DNA from: Stappia sp. 28M-7
GTDB lineage: Bacteria; Pseudomonadota; Alphaproteobacteria; Rhizobiales; Stappiaceae
NCBI RefSeq assembly: GCF_014252955.1
Contig: NZ_JACMIA010000001.1
Location: forward strand, 2,936,258-3,000,257
DNA: 64,000 bases
Reading direction: 5' to 3'
In this document: positions 8,368-17,112 of the stretch, in pieces
Numbering within the stretch: the stretch's first letter is position 1
Layout: every line of letters begins with the position of its first letter
The notes under the pieces: model-generated
The model's database searches: none
What the model was told of the DNA's origin: nothing
The model's input: the letters and a program-made list of their open reading frames with translations, nothing else
Made by a program: the position numbers and the translations under genes

Positions 8368-9063
8368 ATGGTACGGCATGTCGGCATCATCGCCTGTTCG
8401 GCGGAAGGGGCGGCGGAGTGCTACCGCGCCCTTTGCGCGCAAGCCGAGCCCCTGCTCGGGGCCCACGGAAATCCGCCGGTCAGCCTGCACATGCAGCCGC
8501 TTGCCGAGTATGTCAGCCATCTGGAGGCCGGGCGCGCCGATCTCGTCGGCGAGCTGATGCTGGACAGTGCCAAGCGGCTGCAAGCCTGCGGCGCGAACGT
8601 GCTGATCTGCCCCGACAACACCATCCATCAGGGCCTGCCGCATGTGGCGGACCGCATGCCCCTGCCCTTCCTGCACATCGCCGAGGTGGTAGCGCAGGAG
8701 GCGGCGCGCCGCGGCTTCCGGCGGCTGGCGCTGACCGGCACGGTGTGGCTGACCGAAAGCGACGTCTATCCGCAGGCGCTCGGCAAGCAGGGCATCGAGA
8801 CCGTGCTGCCGACGAAGGCGGAGCGGGCCGAGATCGGCCGCATCATCATGGACGAGTTGGTGCGCGGGAAGCTGGAGGCCCCAGCGGAGGCCTTTTTCCA
8901 GCACGTCATCGGCCGCATGGCGCGCGAGGACGGATGCGACGCCGTGGTGCTCGGCTGCACGGAAATCCCGCTCCTGATGAACGACGGCAACTCGCCGCTG
9001 CCGACGCTCGATTCGACGCGGCTGCTGGCGCTCGCCGCCCTGCGGCACGCGGTGGAGTCGTAA
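8368..9063 (+). CDS. aspartate/glutamate racemase family protein
   Basis: A 231-residue protein of the Asp/Glu/hydantoin racemase superfamily. The second catalytic cysteine is present (C197 in VVLGCTEIPLL), but at the first site the usual CNT is replaced by DNT (D83-N84-T85 in LICPDNTIH), with a cysteine two residues before. The family normally uses two cysteines for racemisation, so activity may differ or the C81 thiol may substitute. The ATG at 8368 has GGAG seven bases upstream and is preferred to the GTG at 8341. It stands alone, converging on the XRE gene. Confidence 0.8.
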   Translation: MVRHVGIIACSAEGAAECYRALCAQAEPLLGAHGNPPVSLHMQPLAEYVSHLEAGRADLVGELMLDSAKRLQACGANVLICPDNTIHQGLPHVADRMPLPFLHIAEVVAQEAARRGFRRLALTGTVWLTESDVYPQALGKQGIETVLPTKAERAEIGRIIMDELVRGKLEAPAEAFFQHVIGRMAREDGCDAVVLGCTEIPLLMNDGNSPLPTLDSTRLLALAALRHAVES

Positions 9064-9069
9064 GCGCTT

Positions 9070-9723
9070 TCAGCCGTGCTCGATGATCAGCACGGCCCGG
9101 GTGTCCGGCTCCAAGGCCTCGAAAGCGTGGGGGACATCCGCCGGATAGGCGGCATAGTCGCCGGCGGCTAGCTCCACCTCGCGCCCCTGCGGGCCGAGAC
9201 GGGCGTGGCCGCGCGTCACCACCACATGCTCGCGCGAGCCAGGCCCATGACCGGGCGAGAGATGCGGCGTGCCGGGCTCGGCCTCGATCACGTAGAGATC
9301 GCGCCTTGTGCCGGGTCCGGCCGCGGACAGCAGGCGGGCGAGATAGTCGGCATGGTCCGAGCGGGTCGACGGCCCCTCCCCGGCGCGGATCACCTCGACC
9401 TCGGCGCGCGGCGCCTCCAGCAACGCGGCGACGCTGACGCCCAGCGCATTGGCGAGCAGCCAAAGCGTCTCGATGGCCGGGTTGCCGCTCCCGGCCTCCA
9501 GCTGCGACAGGGTCGACTTGGCAAGGCCCGCGGCGCGCGCAAGCTCGCTTGCCGAGAGGCCCGCTCGCTGGCGCTCGCGGCGCACCGCAGCGCCGACCAC
9601 GGCACCGATGCCGGTTGCTCCCTTGATGCCCTCGCTGCCGTCCACCTCTTCGCCTTTCGCAAATGCCGACCCTGCGCCGGCGCCCATGCGACGACTATAA
9701 AAGCGCGCGTCCCGTGGAGCCAT
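9070..9723 (-). CDS. XRE-family regulator with C-terminal cupin domain
   Basis: A protein of up to 217 residues with an XRE HTH (about residues 45-100, with ELARAAGLAKSTLSQLEAG) and a C-terminal cupin (about 140-215, with HGPGSREHVVVTRG and AGDYAAYPADVPHAFE). Such HTH-cupin regulators often control amino-acid or polyamine metabolism and bind the effector in the cupin. Start uncertain: ATG 9723 has GGAG close by, while the ATG at 9687 gives a length nearer the family norm. The gene upstream at 9782 is divergent and might be its target. Confidence 0.83.
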   Translation of the reverse strand: MAPRDARFYSRRMGAGAGSAFAKGEEVDGSEGIKGATGIGAVVGAAVRRERQRAGLSASELARAAGLAKSTLSQLEAGSGNPAIETLWLLANALGVSVAALLEAPRAEVEVIRAGEGPSTRSDHADYLARLLSAAGPGTRRDLYVIEAEPGTPHLSPGHGPGSREHVVVTRGHARLGPQGREVELAAGDYAAYPADVPHAFEALEPDTRAVLIIEHG

Positions 9724-9781
9724 CGGCTCCGCGACGATTTCCCCTCGTGACAGACGCGCCCGGGGCCGCTAGAGAGCGGCA

Positions 9782-10180
9782 ATGCACAGCATGAGGGAAC
9801 TCCTGAAGGACCGGTTGCTGACGTGGTCGATGGCCGCGACGATCGTCCTTGCCATGCTGCTGCAAGGCCTTGTCGCCGCCAATGCGCGCACGGTCATGGC
9901 CGCCGACGGCACCAGCCCGGCCTATGTGCTGTGCTCGCCGACGGCAATCGCCGATCCGGGCGACGACCATCCGCTGAAGGATCTTGCCCGCGACTGCTGC
10001 TCGACGCTGTGCAAGCTCGCCTGCGCCGGCGGCACGCTGGCGGCCCCTGCCGCGATCGTCCTGCCCGCGCCCGAGACCTCCGTCACGCCCGCCTGGGTGC
10101 CGGCTCCCGCACCGACCGCGCCTGAGCACGCGGAAGGACCGCCGCCACCGGCCCGCGCACCGCCGCACATCTCCATCTGA
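9782..10180 (+). CDS. small anchored Cys-containing protein (DUF2946-like), copper cluster
   Basis: A 132-residue protein with one N-terminal hydrophobic segment (about residues 14-34). A periplasmic part with a CC-x3-C-x3-C group (DCCSTLCKLAC, about residues 76-86) and a long Pro/Ala-rich tail follow. It resembles the short DUF2946-type proteins found beside copper chaperones in Proteobacteria, but this assignment is by pattern only. It lies 76 bases upstream of the PCu(A)C gene on the same strand, and thiol-rich segments suit a copper-related role. Confidence 0.6.
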   Translation: MHSMRELLKDRLLTWSMAATIVLAMLLQGLVAANARTVMAADGTSPAYVLCSPTAIADPGDDHPLKDLARDCCSTLCKLACAGGTLAAPAAIVLPAPETSVTPAWVPAPAPTAPEHAEGPPPPARAPPHISI

Positions 10181-10256
10181 CGCAAACCAACACTCAAGGA
10201 CCGGCCGCGCCCGAGGGCCGCCGGTCAGCCTATTTGCGACTTATGGAGCCTATCCC

Positions 10257-10775
10257 ATGCGTATTCTTCAGTTTGTCTTCGCGGCAGCCCTGACGCTCGT
10301 CGCTTTCGTCGGTGCCCAGGCCCACAGCTACCGGGTCGGCGAGATCCAGATCGGTCATCCCTGGACCCGCGCCACCCCGCCTGCCGCCAAGGTGGCCGGC
10401 GCCTTCATGAGCTTCACCAACGAGGGTGGCGCGACCGACCGTCTGGTCGGCGGCACCTCGCCGATTGCCGAAAGGGTCGAGATCCACACGATGGAAATGG
10501 CCGGCGGCGTCATGAAGATGCGTCCGCTTGCCGATGGCCTCGAGGTGGCGGCCGGCGCCAAGGTGGAGCTCGCGCCCGGCGGCATCCACATCATGCTGAT
10601 CGGCCTCAAGCAGCCCATCGCCGAAGGCGACAAGGTGCCGCTGACCCTCACCTTCGAGAAGGGCGGCGACATCGAGGTCGAACTGGCGGCCGACAAGATG
10701 GGCGCCGGCGGCAAGGCGCAGGACCATGGAGCCCATGGTCACGGCGACATGAAACAGGACCACAGCACCCACTGA
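10257..10775 (+). CDS. periplasmic copper chaperone PCu(A)C
   Basis: A 172-residue exported protein with a 22-residue signal peptide (cleavage after GAQA). The PCu(A)C copper(I) site is present: H77 and M79 (HTM), M88, then H111 and M113 (HIM). A histidine/aspartate-rich tail (HGAHGHGDMKQDHSTH) may give a second copper site, as in many family members. The family delivers copper to cytochrome oxidase CuA centres or stores periplasmic copper. It lies between the DUF2946-like gene and a PepSY membrane protein, a common copper-handling arrangement. Confidence 0.93.
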   Translation: MRILQFVFAAALTLVAFVGAQAHSYRVGEIQIGHPWTRATPPAAKVAGAFMSFTNEGGATDRLVGGTSPIAERVEIHTMEMAGGVMKMRPLADGLEVAAGAKVELAPGGIHIMLIGLKQPIAEGDKVPLTLTFEKGGDIEVELAADKMGAGGKAQDHGAHGHGDMKQDHSTH

Positions 10776-10880
10776 GCAGGGCTGCCCCGGCTTCAGTCAC
10801 CCAGAAGAACGGCAACGAGGCCGTCCCGCCGCCGCAGCGAAGCGCGCGGCGAAGGACGCCCTGTGCCCGGAGATCCATCG

Positions 10881-12266
10881 ATGACCGATACCACCGCGCA
10901 GGGCGCCGGAACGGGGGCGCTCGCCTCCCCCGCTTCCAGCTCCGACCTCTATCGCGCTGTCTGGCGCTGGCACTTCTATGCGGGCCTTCTGGTCCTGCCC
11001 TTCATGATCACGCTCGCCGTCACCGGCGCGCTCTATCTCTTCCGCGACGAGCTGGACGCGCTCCTGCACGCGGACCTGAAGCGGGTGGAGGTCCGCGAAA
11101 ATGTCGCCAGAGCCGCCCCGTCCGCCATCGTCGCGGCGGCGCTCGACGCCTATCCCGGCCGGGCAGCGAAGTACATCTCACCGGCAGGAGACAGAGACTC
11201 TGCCGAGATCACCGTCAGCGCCGACACGGGCGAGCGGCTGGCCGTCTATGTCGATCCCTATGATGCCAAGGTGCTGGGCGCCCTGCCCGACCGCGGCACA
11301 GTGATGTGGACCGTGCGCTACCTGCACAGCCTGCGCTATTTCGGACCCACCGTGCGTAGCGTGATCGAGATCGTCGGCGGCTGGTCGATCCTGCTGGTCG
11401 GCACCGGCATCTACATGTGGTGGCCGCGCAAACGCGAGCGCGGCGGCGTCACCAGCGTGCGCGGCACGCCGAAGACCCGGATGTTCTGGCGCGACACCCA
11501 CGCGGTGACCGGCATCTTCGTCGGCTTCTTCATCGTGTTCCTGGCGATCACCGGCATGCCGTGGTCCGGCAACTGGGGCGCCAAGGTCAACGAATGGGCG
11601 AACGGCAACAACTTCGGCTATCCGTCCGGCGTGCGCGTCGAGGTGCCGATGTCGGACGCAAAGCTCGCCGAGATCGCACCGACCACATGGTCGCTGGAAC
11701 AGGCTCGGATCCCGCAGTCCACCGATGCGGCACCGCAGGCGCGCGATATCGGCCTCGACCGGGCGGTGGAGATCGTCGACGGGCTGGGCCTGCACCGGGG
11801 CTACACCATCGGCCTGCCCTCCTCGCCGACCGGCGTCTATTCGGCCTCGGTCTATCCGGACGACCTGGCGCAGCAGCGCGTGGTGCATCTCGACCAGTAC
11901 AGCGGCAAGCCGCTGGTCGACATGAGCTATGCCGATTACGGCCCGCTCGGCAGATGGCTGGAATTCGGCATCAACACGCATATGGGCCAGCAGTTCGGCC
12001 TGGCGAACCAGGTTCTGCTGGTCGTCGTGTGCCTGGCCATCGTGATGCTGGCCGTCTCCGCCGGCGTGATGTGGTGGAAGCGGCGGCCGGCGGGAAGCCT
12101 CGGCGTGCCGCCGATGCCGACGGACAAACGGGTGTTCCGCGGGCTGCTGGCGATCCTCGCTATCGGCGGCATCATTTTCCCGCTGGTCGGCCTGTCGCTA
12201 ATCGCGATGCTGGCCGTCGACCTCCTGGTGATCCGCCCGCTCGGCACGCGCCTGTCGGCGCGCTGA
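10881..12266 (+). CDS. PepSY-associated TM (PiuB-like) membrane protein
   Basis: A 461-residue inner-membrane protein with four main hydrophobic helices: the first near residue 30, a pair around 160-180 and 205-230, and a last pair near 385-460. PepSY-type periplasmic segments with the family pattern YPG...Y and DPYDAKVLG lie between them. The conserved RWHFYAGLLVLPF and WRDTHAVTGIFVGFF are typical of PepSY_TM/PiuB proteins, often linked to iron or copper uptake and reduction. Start at ATG 10881; a GTG 18 bases upstream is less likely. It is probably the third gene of the copper cluster. Confidence 0.88.
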   Translation: MTDTTAQGAGTGALASPASSSDLYRAVWRWHFYAGLLVLPFMITLAVTGALYLFRDELDALLHADLKRVEVRENVARAAPSAIVAAALDAYPGRAAKYISPAGDRDSAEITVSADTGERLAVYVDPYDAKVLGALPDRGTVMWTVRYLHSLRYFGPTVRSVIEIVGGWSILLVGTGIYMWWPRKRERGGVTSVRGTPKTRMFWRDTHAVTGIFVGFFIVFLAITGMPWSGNWGAKVNEWANGNNFGYPSGVRVEVPMSDAKLAEIAPTTWSLEQARIPQSTDAAPQARDIGLDRAVEIVDGLGLHRGYTIGLPSSPTGVYSASVYPDDLAQQRVVHLDQYSGKPLVDMSYADYGPLGRWLEFGINTHMGQQFGLANQVLLVVVCLAIVMLAVSAGVMWWKRRPAGSLGVPPMPTDKRVFRGLLAILAIGGIIFPLVGLSLIAMLAVDLLVIRPLGTRLSAR

Positions 12267-12281
12267 CGGCAGATCGGAAAC

Positions 12282-12311
12282 GGCTCGCGGCGGCACCGGC
12301 TGCCGCGAGCC
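12282..12311. terminator. stem-loop between convergent genes
   Basis: A perfect 10-bp inverted repeat (GGCTCGCGGC / GCCGCGAGCC) with a 10-base loop lies 16 bases after the PepSY stop and 29 bases beyond the Gate protein stop. There is no strong T run, so it may act as a bidirectional, partly Rho-dependent terminator. Confidence 0.5.
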
Positions 12312-12339
12312 TCAAGCGTAAAGTGTCAGGCGGCAAGGC

Positions 12340-13326
12340 TCAGGCGGCATCCGCCCCGGCTTCGCGCGCGGCGCGGGCCTGTGCCGGTTCGGCGAACAGG
12401 ATCCAGTCCGGGATCAGCGAGACGACCTTGGCCAGCAGCGCGGTCGCAACGACGGCGAAGAGCAGCCGGCCGAAGAAGACGCTGGTGAAATCCGCGCCCA
12501 CCGCGACGACGATCAGCGTGTCCTCGATCAGGCTGTGGGCAAAGCCCATGAAGGCGCTGGCGAGAAACACCTGGCGCGGGTCGACGCGCGATTCCCGCGC
12601 CTCGCGGATCAGCAAGCCGCCGCCATAGGAAATGCCGAGCAGCAGGCCGACGGACGCAAACGGCACGGCCGGCGGGGCAATGCCCGCCAGGCGGAACAGC
12701 GGTACCAGCGCGCGGATCAGCCGGTCCATGATGCCGGTGACCTTGAGGATGTCCATCAGCCAGCACAGGCCGAACAGGATCACCAGCATCATCAGCAGGG
12801 TCTTGCCGAGGCCGATGGCAAAGCCGGTCCAGGTCGAGGTCTCCTCCATCGGCATCCACACGGGCGACAGCGGCGTGGAGAGCCAGCCGGTGGCCTCGTA
12901 AAGCTGGTGGAGAAGCGCCGCGCAGGCGAGACCGCCGGCGATCCGCAGCACCGTGGTGATCCAGAAGCCCGGCCCGGCGCGCTGGATGATGCGCTGCTCG
13001 ATGGGCAGCGCATGCGCGAAGAGCAGCAGGGTCGAGAAGACGGTGATGTCGGCCACGGTCAGCTCGGACACCGGCACCAGGGCGAAGACGATGACGATGG
13101 CGCCCCACAGGCCGATCAGCAGGCCGGTGAGCCAGGCGAGCGCGATCTCCGGCGGCAGGCCGTACAGCTGCATCACCGGCTCGAAATAGGGCGACATGGC
13201 GCGGATGGCACCCAGACGCGCCAGGATCTCCACGATCACCATGACCGGCACGATGATACGCACCAGTTCCCAATAGATTCCAAAGGTATCGCGGGTCCGC
13301 TGGATCAGCTGCGCACGCACAGACAT
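12340..13326 (-). CDS. nucleoside-recognition (Gate) domain membrane protein
   Basis: A 328-residue integral membrane protein with about eight helices, similar to Gate/nucleoside-recognition domain proteins (SpmA/SpmB and YjiH-like). Visible features are [15 protein letters not shown] and [17 protein letters not shown] in the C-terminal half, characteristic of this family. The transported molecule is unknown. The ATG at 13326 follows an intergenic region that also serves the divergent Lrp-type regulator at 13443, which is the likely controller. Confidence 0.8.
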   Translation of the reverse strand: MSVRAQLIQRTRDTFGIYWELVRIIVPVMVIVEILARLGAIRAMSPYFEPVMQLYGLPPEIALAWLTGLLIGLWGAIVIVFALVPVSELTVADITVFSTLLLFAHALPIEQRIIQRAGPGFWITTVLRIAGGLACAALLHQLYEATGWLSTPLSPVWMPMEETSTWTGFAIGLGKTLLMMLVILFGLCWLMDILKVTGIMDRLIRALVPLFRLAGIAPPAVPFASVGLLLGISYGGGLLIREARESRVDPRQVFLASAFMGFAHSLIEDTLIVVAVGADFTSVFFGRLLFAVVATALLAKVVSLIPDWILFAEPAQARAAREAGADAA

Positions 13327-13402
13327 TCGAGTCACTCCGACATTTTCGTGCGCTACCGATACCGCAGCCGCGCGGCATTTTTGGTCAAACTTTGCAGCTT
13401 CG

Positions 13403-13417
13403 TGCAATTTTATTGCA
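13403..13417. promoter_or_regulatory. palindrome, candidate Lrp/AsnC operator
   Basis: TGCAAT-TTT-ATTGCA is a perfect 15-bp palindrome with an AT core, ending 25 bases before the Lrp-type start and inside the region shared with the divergent Gate gene. Lrp-family operators are short, AT-centred dyads of this size, so autoregulation and control of the neighbour are plausible. Confidence 0.6.
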
Positions 13418-13442
13418 TAGTGATCCGAACGCTGGAGACGCC

Positions 13443-13901
13443 ATGGATCGCATCGACAGGAAGCTGCTGAACCTGCTGCAGGCGGACGCCGCGCGCACCA
13501 ATGCCGACCTTGCCGAGGAGGTCGGCCTGTCGCCGTCGAGCTGCCTGCGCCGCATCCGCAGGCTGAAGGCGGCCGGCGTCATCGACCGCACGGTCGCCAT
13601 CCTCAACCCGACACGCGCCGGCAAGGGCCTGAAGGCCGTGGTGACGGTGGAGCTGGAGCGCCACGGCGAGCAGCAGACCCGCCGCTTCCTGGCGCTGGTG
13701 GAGAACGAGCCGGCGGTGGTGCAGGCCTACAGCGTCAGCGGCGAGACGGATGTCGTCCTGATGCTCCGGCTGTCGGGCATGGAGGAATTCGACGGGCTGT
13801 GCGAACGTCTGTTCCGCAACGAGACCAATGTGGCACGCTTCTACACGATGTTCGTGATCCGCACCGGCAAGGAGACCACGGCGATCAGGCTGGCGCCGTG
13901 A
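13443..13901 (+). CDS. Lrp/AsnC family transcriptional regulator
   Basis: A 152-residue regulator with an N-terminal HTH (residues 1-55: LDRxxLxxLQ-like opening, [19 protein letters not shown]) and a C-terminal RAM/ligand-binding alpha-beta domain (about 65-145, with [13 protein letters not shown] and [13 protein letters not shown]). It forms oligomers and usually senses an amino acid. A perfect palindrome lies immediately upstream. The ATG at 13443 gives the usual Lrp length. The neighbouring Gate membrane protein is the obvious candidate target. Confidence 0.93.
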   Translation: MDRIDRKLLNLLQADAARTNADLAEEVGLSPSSCLRRIRRLKAAGVIDRTVAILNPTRAGKGLKAVVTVELERHGEQQTRRFLALVENEPAVVQAYSVSGETDVVLMLRLSGMEEFDGLCERLFRNETNVARFYTMFVIRTGKETTAIRLAP

Positions 13902-13929
13902 AACAAGCGAGACTGGAGAACGCGACACG

Positions 13930-14520
13930 ATGGAGACGATCGTCCCCAATGCCGGCGCCTTCATGCATGTACGGGTGTTCATCGGCATCATCACGGGCCT
14001 GTGCGTGGCGCGCCTGCTGAACGGGCTCGCCAACCTGGTGCAGAACCCGAGCCGCGAACATCTCTACAGCGTCCATATCGGCTGGGCGCTGTTCCTGCTG
14101 CTTTCCGTGATGCATTTCTGGTGGTTCGAGATCGGCCTGGCCCGGATCGAACGCTGGACGTTCGACCTCTACTTCCTGGTGGTGGCCTACGCCTCGTGCT
14201 TCTTCTTCACTTGCGCCATCCTGTTTCCGGACAAGGTCGGCGAGAATGCGAGCTACCGGGACTATTTCCACACCCGCCAGAAGTGGTTCTACGGGCTGCT
14301 GGCGACGCTGTTCTGCATCGACATGCTGGATACGGCGATGAAGGGAGCCGAGCACTTCCGCTCGTTCGGGGCGTTCTACCCGCTGCGACAGACGGTGCTT
14401 GCCGCCCTGTCCGTCGCGGCGATGTGGATACGCTCATCGCGCTTCCACATCGCCTTCATGGTGGTGGCGCTGGCCGCGGAGGTCTTCTGGATCCTCGACC
14501 AGTTCGCCGTGCTGGACTGA
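13930..14520 (+). CDS. conserved-looking membrane protein, function unknown
   Basis: A 196-residue protein with about five hydrophobic helices: residues 12-38, 47-66, 80-100, 122-138 and 150-190. It has charged loops between them, and a histidine/tryptophan-rich stretch MHFWWFEIGLARIERW in the second region. No family is recognised. It follows the Lrp gene by 28 bases on the same strand and may be cotranscribed. It ends 10 bases before the convergent DUF3830 gene. Confidence 0.65.
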   Translation: METIVPNAGAFMHVRVFIGIITGLCVARLLNGLANLVQNPSREHLYSVHIGWALFLLLSVMHFWWFEIGLARIERWTFDLYFLVVAYASCFFFTCAILFPDKVGENASYRDYFHTRQKWFYGLLATLFCIDMLDTAMKGAEHFRSFGAFYPLRQTVLAALSVAAMWIRSSRFHIAFMVVALAAEVFWILDQFAVLD

Positions 14521-14530
14521 GCCTGAACGG

Positions 14531-14941
14531 TCAGGCCGCCTCGAAGCGGATGTCCTGCGCGCCTTCCCACAGGACCTTGCGGCCGAGCTCCGGCAGCTTG
14601 TCGAGGTTGGAGGTCAGCGTGATGAAGTGGTTGCCGGCGAGCTGGCCCATCTTCGAGGAAAAGTCGACGCCGCCATAGGCGAGCAGGATCTCCGTCTCGC
14701 TGATGCCGCCGGGATAGAGCAGGATGTGGCCCGGCGCCGGATGGCTGGTGTGGTTCTCGTAGCCGACGCCGAAGGACAGGTCGCCGAGCGGGATCCACAC
14801 GCCCTCGCCGGACCAGCGCACATGCACGATCTGCCCGGCAAAGGGCATGCGCGCCAGGAAGGCCTTGCAGGTCTCCGGCGCCTTTTCCGTCTCCAGCACC
14901 GCATCGAAGGTGAAGGGGCCGGCGGTGATCTTGATCTTCAT
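14531..14941 (-). CDS. DUF3830 family protein
   Basis: A 136-residue protein of the DUF3830 (cyclophilin-like fold) family, opening with MKIKITAGPFTFDAVLET and containing EKAPETCKAFLARMPF and HVRWSGEGVWIPL. It is the last gene of a six-gene operon that begins at the ABC permease (21645), 20 bases behind the hydantoinase. Family members often sit beside hydantoinases and amino-acid transport genes, suggesting an enzyme or binding role in that metabolism, but no activity is established. Confidence 0.8.
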   Translation of the reverse strand: MKIKITAGPFTFDAVLETEKAPETCKAFLARMPFAGQIVHVRWSGEGVWIPLGDLSFGVGYENHTSHPAPGHILLYPGGISETEILLAYGGVDFSSKMGQLAGNHFITLTSNLDKLPELGRKVLWEGAQDIRFEAA

Positions 14942-14961
14942 GGTGTTTCCTCCTTTGGACG

Positions 14962-16371
14962 TCAAAGCGGTGCGGCGCCGCGGGTGCGGGCCGAACGATA
15001 GGTGCCGTCGCCCTTGGCGCCGACGAGCGTGTTGTCTCGGACCATCACCCGGCCGCCGAGAATGACGGTGGTCGGCCAGCCGGTGACCTCCAGCCCCTCG
15101 TAGGGCGAGTAGTCGGCCCCGTCGTGCAGGTCCGCATGGCGGATGGTGCGCTTTTCCGTCGGGTCCCAGATCGCAAGGTCGGCATCGGAGCCGATGGCGA
15201 TGGTGCCCTTTTCCGGATAGAGGCCGTAGGTGCGCGCATGCGCGGTCGCCGCCAGCGAGACGAAGCGCGGCAGGTCGATCCGCCCCTTCATCACGCCTTC
15301 GGAAAAGAGGATCGGCAGCCGCGTCTCGACGCCGGGAATGCCGTTGGGGATGTGCCGGAAGCTGGTGAGACCCTTCGGATTGCGCTTGCCGCGCTCGTCG
15401 TCGTAGCGGAACGGACAATGGTCGGACGAGAACAGGTCGAACACGCCCGTCTCGATGCCGCGCCAGCACTCGGCCTGGGCCGCCTTGTCGCGCGGCGGCG
15501 GTGAGCAGACGAACTTCGCCCCCTCCCAGTCCATGCCGTCGAGATCCTCGGCCGTCAGCACCAGGTATTGCGGGCAGGTCTCGCCGACCACCTTCAGCCC
15601 GCGCGCGCGGGCCCGCGCGATCTCCTCCATCGCCTCGCCGTTGGAGACATGGACGATGACAATGGGCACATCGGCGATCTCGGCGAGTGACAGCGCCCGG
15701 TGCGTCGCCTCGCGCTCCACCGCCACGGGACGGGTGGAGGCATGGGCGCGCGGGGCGACGTCACCGGCCGCCTCGTGCCGGGCGATCAGGAAGCGGATCG
15801 CGTCCTCGTTCTCGCAATGGACCATGACGGTGGCGCCGGTCGAACGGGCGACGTCCAGCGTCTTGAGGATTTCCGCATCGCTGAGCCGCAGGTCCTCATA
15901 GGTCATGAAGACCTTGAACGAGGAATAGCCGTCGGCGGCGAGCGCCGGCAGCTCCTGGCCGAGCAGACTGTCCGTCGGGTCCGAGACGATCAGATGAAAG
16001 CTGACATCGGTGTAGCAGTTGCCCTCGGCCAGCTTGTGATAGGCGGTCAGCGCCTCGCGCATCGGCCGCCCCTTCTCCTGCAGGCAGAAGGGCATGATGG
16101 TGGTGTTGCCGCCGAACAGGGCCGAGAGCGTGCCGCTCTCGAAGTCGTCGGCCATGACGATGCCCTCGCCCGAGGGCTGCGAGACGTGGACATGGCTGTC
16201 GATGCCGCCGGGCAGCACATATTTGCCGCTCGCGTCGATCACCTCGCAATCGCCCGTCAGCGCCTCGCCGATCTGGGCGATGCGCCCGTTGCGAATGCCG
16301 ATATCGGCACGGAACACGTCCGAGGCGGTGGCGATGGTGCCGCCGCGCACGATCAGGTCGAAACGGTCCAT
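14962..16371 (-). CDS. dihydropyrimidinase/hydantoinase-type cyclic amidohydrolase
   Basis: A 469-residue binuclear-metal amidohydrolase that opens cyclic amide rings (hydantoins, dihydropyrimidines or related imides). Metal ligands are all visible: H60 and H62 (DSHVHV), the lysine to be carboxylated K153 (SSFKVFMTY), H185 (MVHCENED), H241 (VIVHVSN) and D317 (SSDHCPF). Length is normal for the family. It sits 10 bases downstream of the ABC ATPase gene, so the transporter and enzyme are probably coexpressed. The true ring substrate cannot be assigned, and an allantoinase-like role cannot be excluded. Confidence 0.9.
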   Translation of the reverse strand: MDRFDLIVRGGTIATASDVFRADIGIRNGRIAQIGEALTGDCEVIDASGKYVLPGGIDSHVHVSQPSGEGIVMADDFESGTLSALFGGNTTIMPFCLQEKGRPMREALTAYHKLAEGNCYTDVSFHLIVSDPTDSLLGQELPALAADGYSSFKVFMTYEDLRLSDAEILKTLDVARSTGATVMVHCENEDAIRFLIARHEAAGDVAPRAHASTRPVAVEREATHRALSLAEIADVPIVIVHVSNGEAMEEIARARARGLKVVGETCPQYLVLTAEDLDGMDWEGAKFVCSPPPRDKAAQAECWRGIETGVFDLFSSDHCPFRYDDERGKRNPKGLTSFRHIPNGIPGVETRLPILFSEGVMKGRIDLPRFVSLAATAHARTYGLYPEKGTIAIGSDADLAIWDPTEKRTIRHADLHDGADYSPYEGLEVTGWPTTVILGGRVMVRDNTLVGAKGDGTYRSARTRGAAPL

Positions 16372-16381
16372 GTCCGCCCCC

Positions 16382-17110
16382 TCAGTGATGCAGGATCTTG
16401 CCGAGGAAGGCCTCGGTGCGCGGGTTGTGGCGGGCGGTGAAGAACTCCTCGGTCGGGCGGTCCTCGACGATCTCGCCCTGGTCGATGAAGACCATGCGGG
16501 TGGCGACGCGGCGGGCAAAGCCCATCTCGTGGGTGACGACCATCATCGTCATGCCCTCGCTTGCCAGGGAGGTCATCACGTCCAGCACCTCGGAGATCAT
16601 CTCCGGGTCGAGCGCGGAGGTCGGCTCGTCGAACAGCATCGCCTTGGGGTTCATGGCGAGCGCACGGGCGATTGCCACACGCTGCTGCTGGCCGCCGGAC
16701 AGCTGGCCCGGATACTTGTGCGCGTGTCCGCTCATGCCGACGCGCTCCAGAAGCTCCATCGTCCTGGTGCGGGCGACCTGCTGGTTGCGGTTCAGCACGA
16801 TGCGCTGGGCCAGCATGATGTTGTTCTCGATGGTGAGATGCGGGAACAGCTCGAAATTCTGGAACACCATGCCGACCAGCGAGCGCAGCTCGGGAAGGTT
16901 GGTCTGCGGGTCGTTGACCTCGACCCCGTCGACCCGGATCGAGCCTTCCTGGATCGGCTCCAGCGCGTTGACGCACTTGATCAGGGTGGACTTGCCCGAA
17001 CCGGACGGGCCGCAGACGACGACGACCTCGCCCTTGGCAACGCTGGTCGAACAGTTCTTCAGGACGGGGAACTTGCCGTAGTACTTCGTAACTCCGGTGA
17101 TCTCGATCAT
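16382..17110 (-). CDS. polar amino acid ABC transporter ATP-binding protein
   Basis: A 242-residue GlnQ/HisP-type ATPase. Walker A is GPSGSGKS (residues 34-41), the signature LSGGQQQR (137-144) and Walker B with [12 protein letters not shown] (157-168); the H-loop histidine is in VVTHEMGFA. It powers the permease encoded at 20953-21645 in the same operon and the binding protein encoded at 24602 on the opposite strand. It begins 2 bases after the stop of the 969-residue fusion gene, so its translation is probably coupled to it. Confidence 0.94.
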   Translation of the reverse strand: MIEITGVTKYYGKFPVLKNCSTSVAKGEVVVVCGPSGSGKSTLIKCVNALEPIQEGSIRVDGVEVNDPQTNLPELRSLVGMVFQNFELFPHLTIENNIMLAQRIVLNRNQQVARTRTMELLERVGMSGHAHKYPGQLSGGQQQRVAIARALAMNPKAMLFDEPTSALDPEMISEVLDVMTSLASEGMTMMVVTHEMGFARRVATRMVFIDQGEIVEDRPTEEFFTARHNPRTEAFLGKILHH

Positions 17111-17112
17111 GG

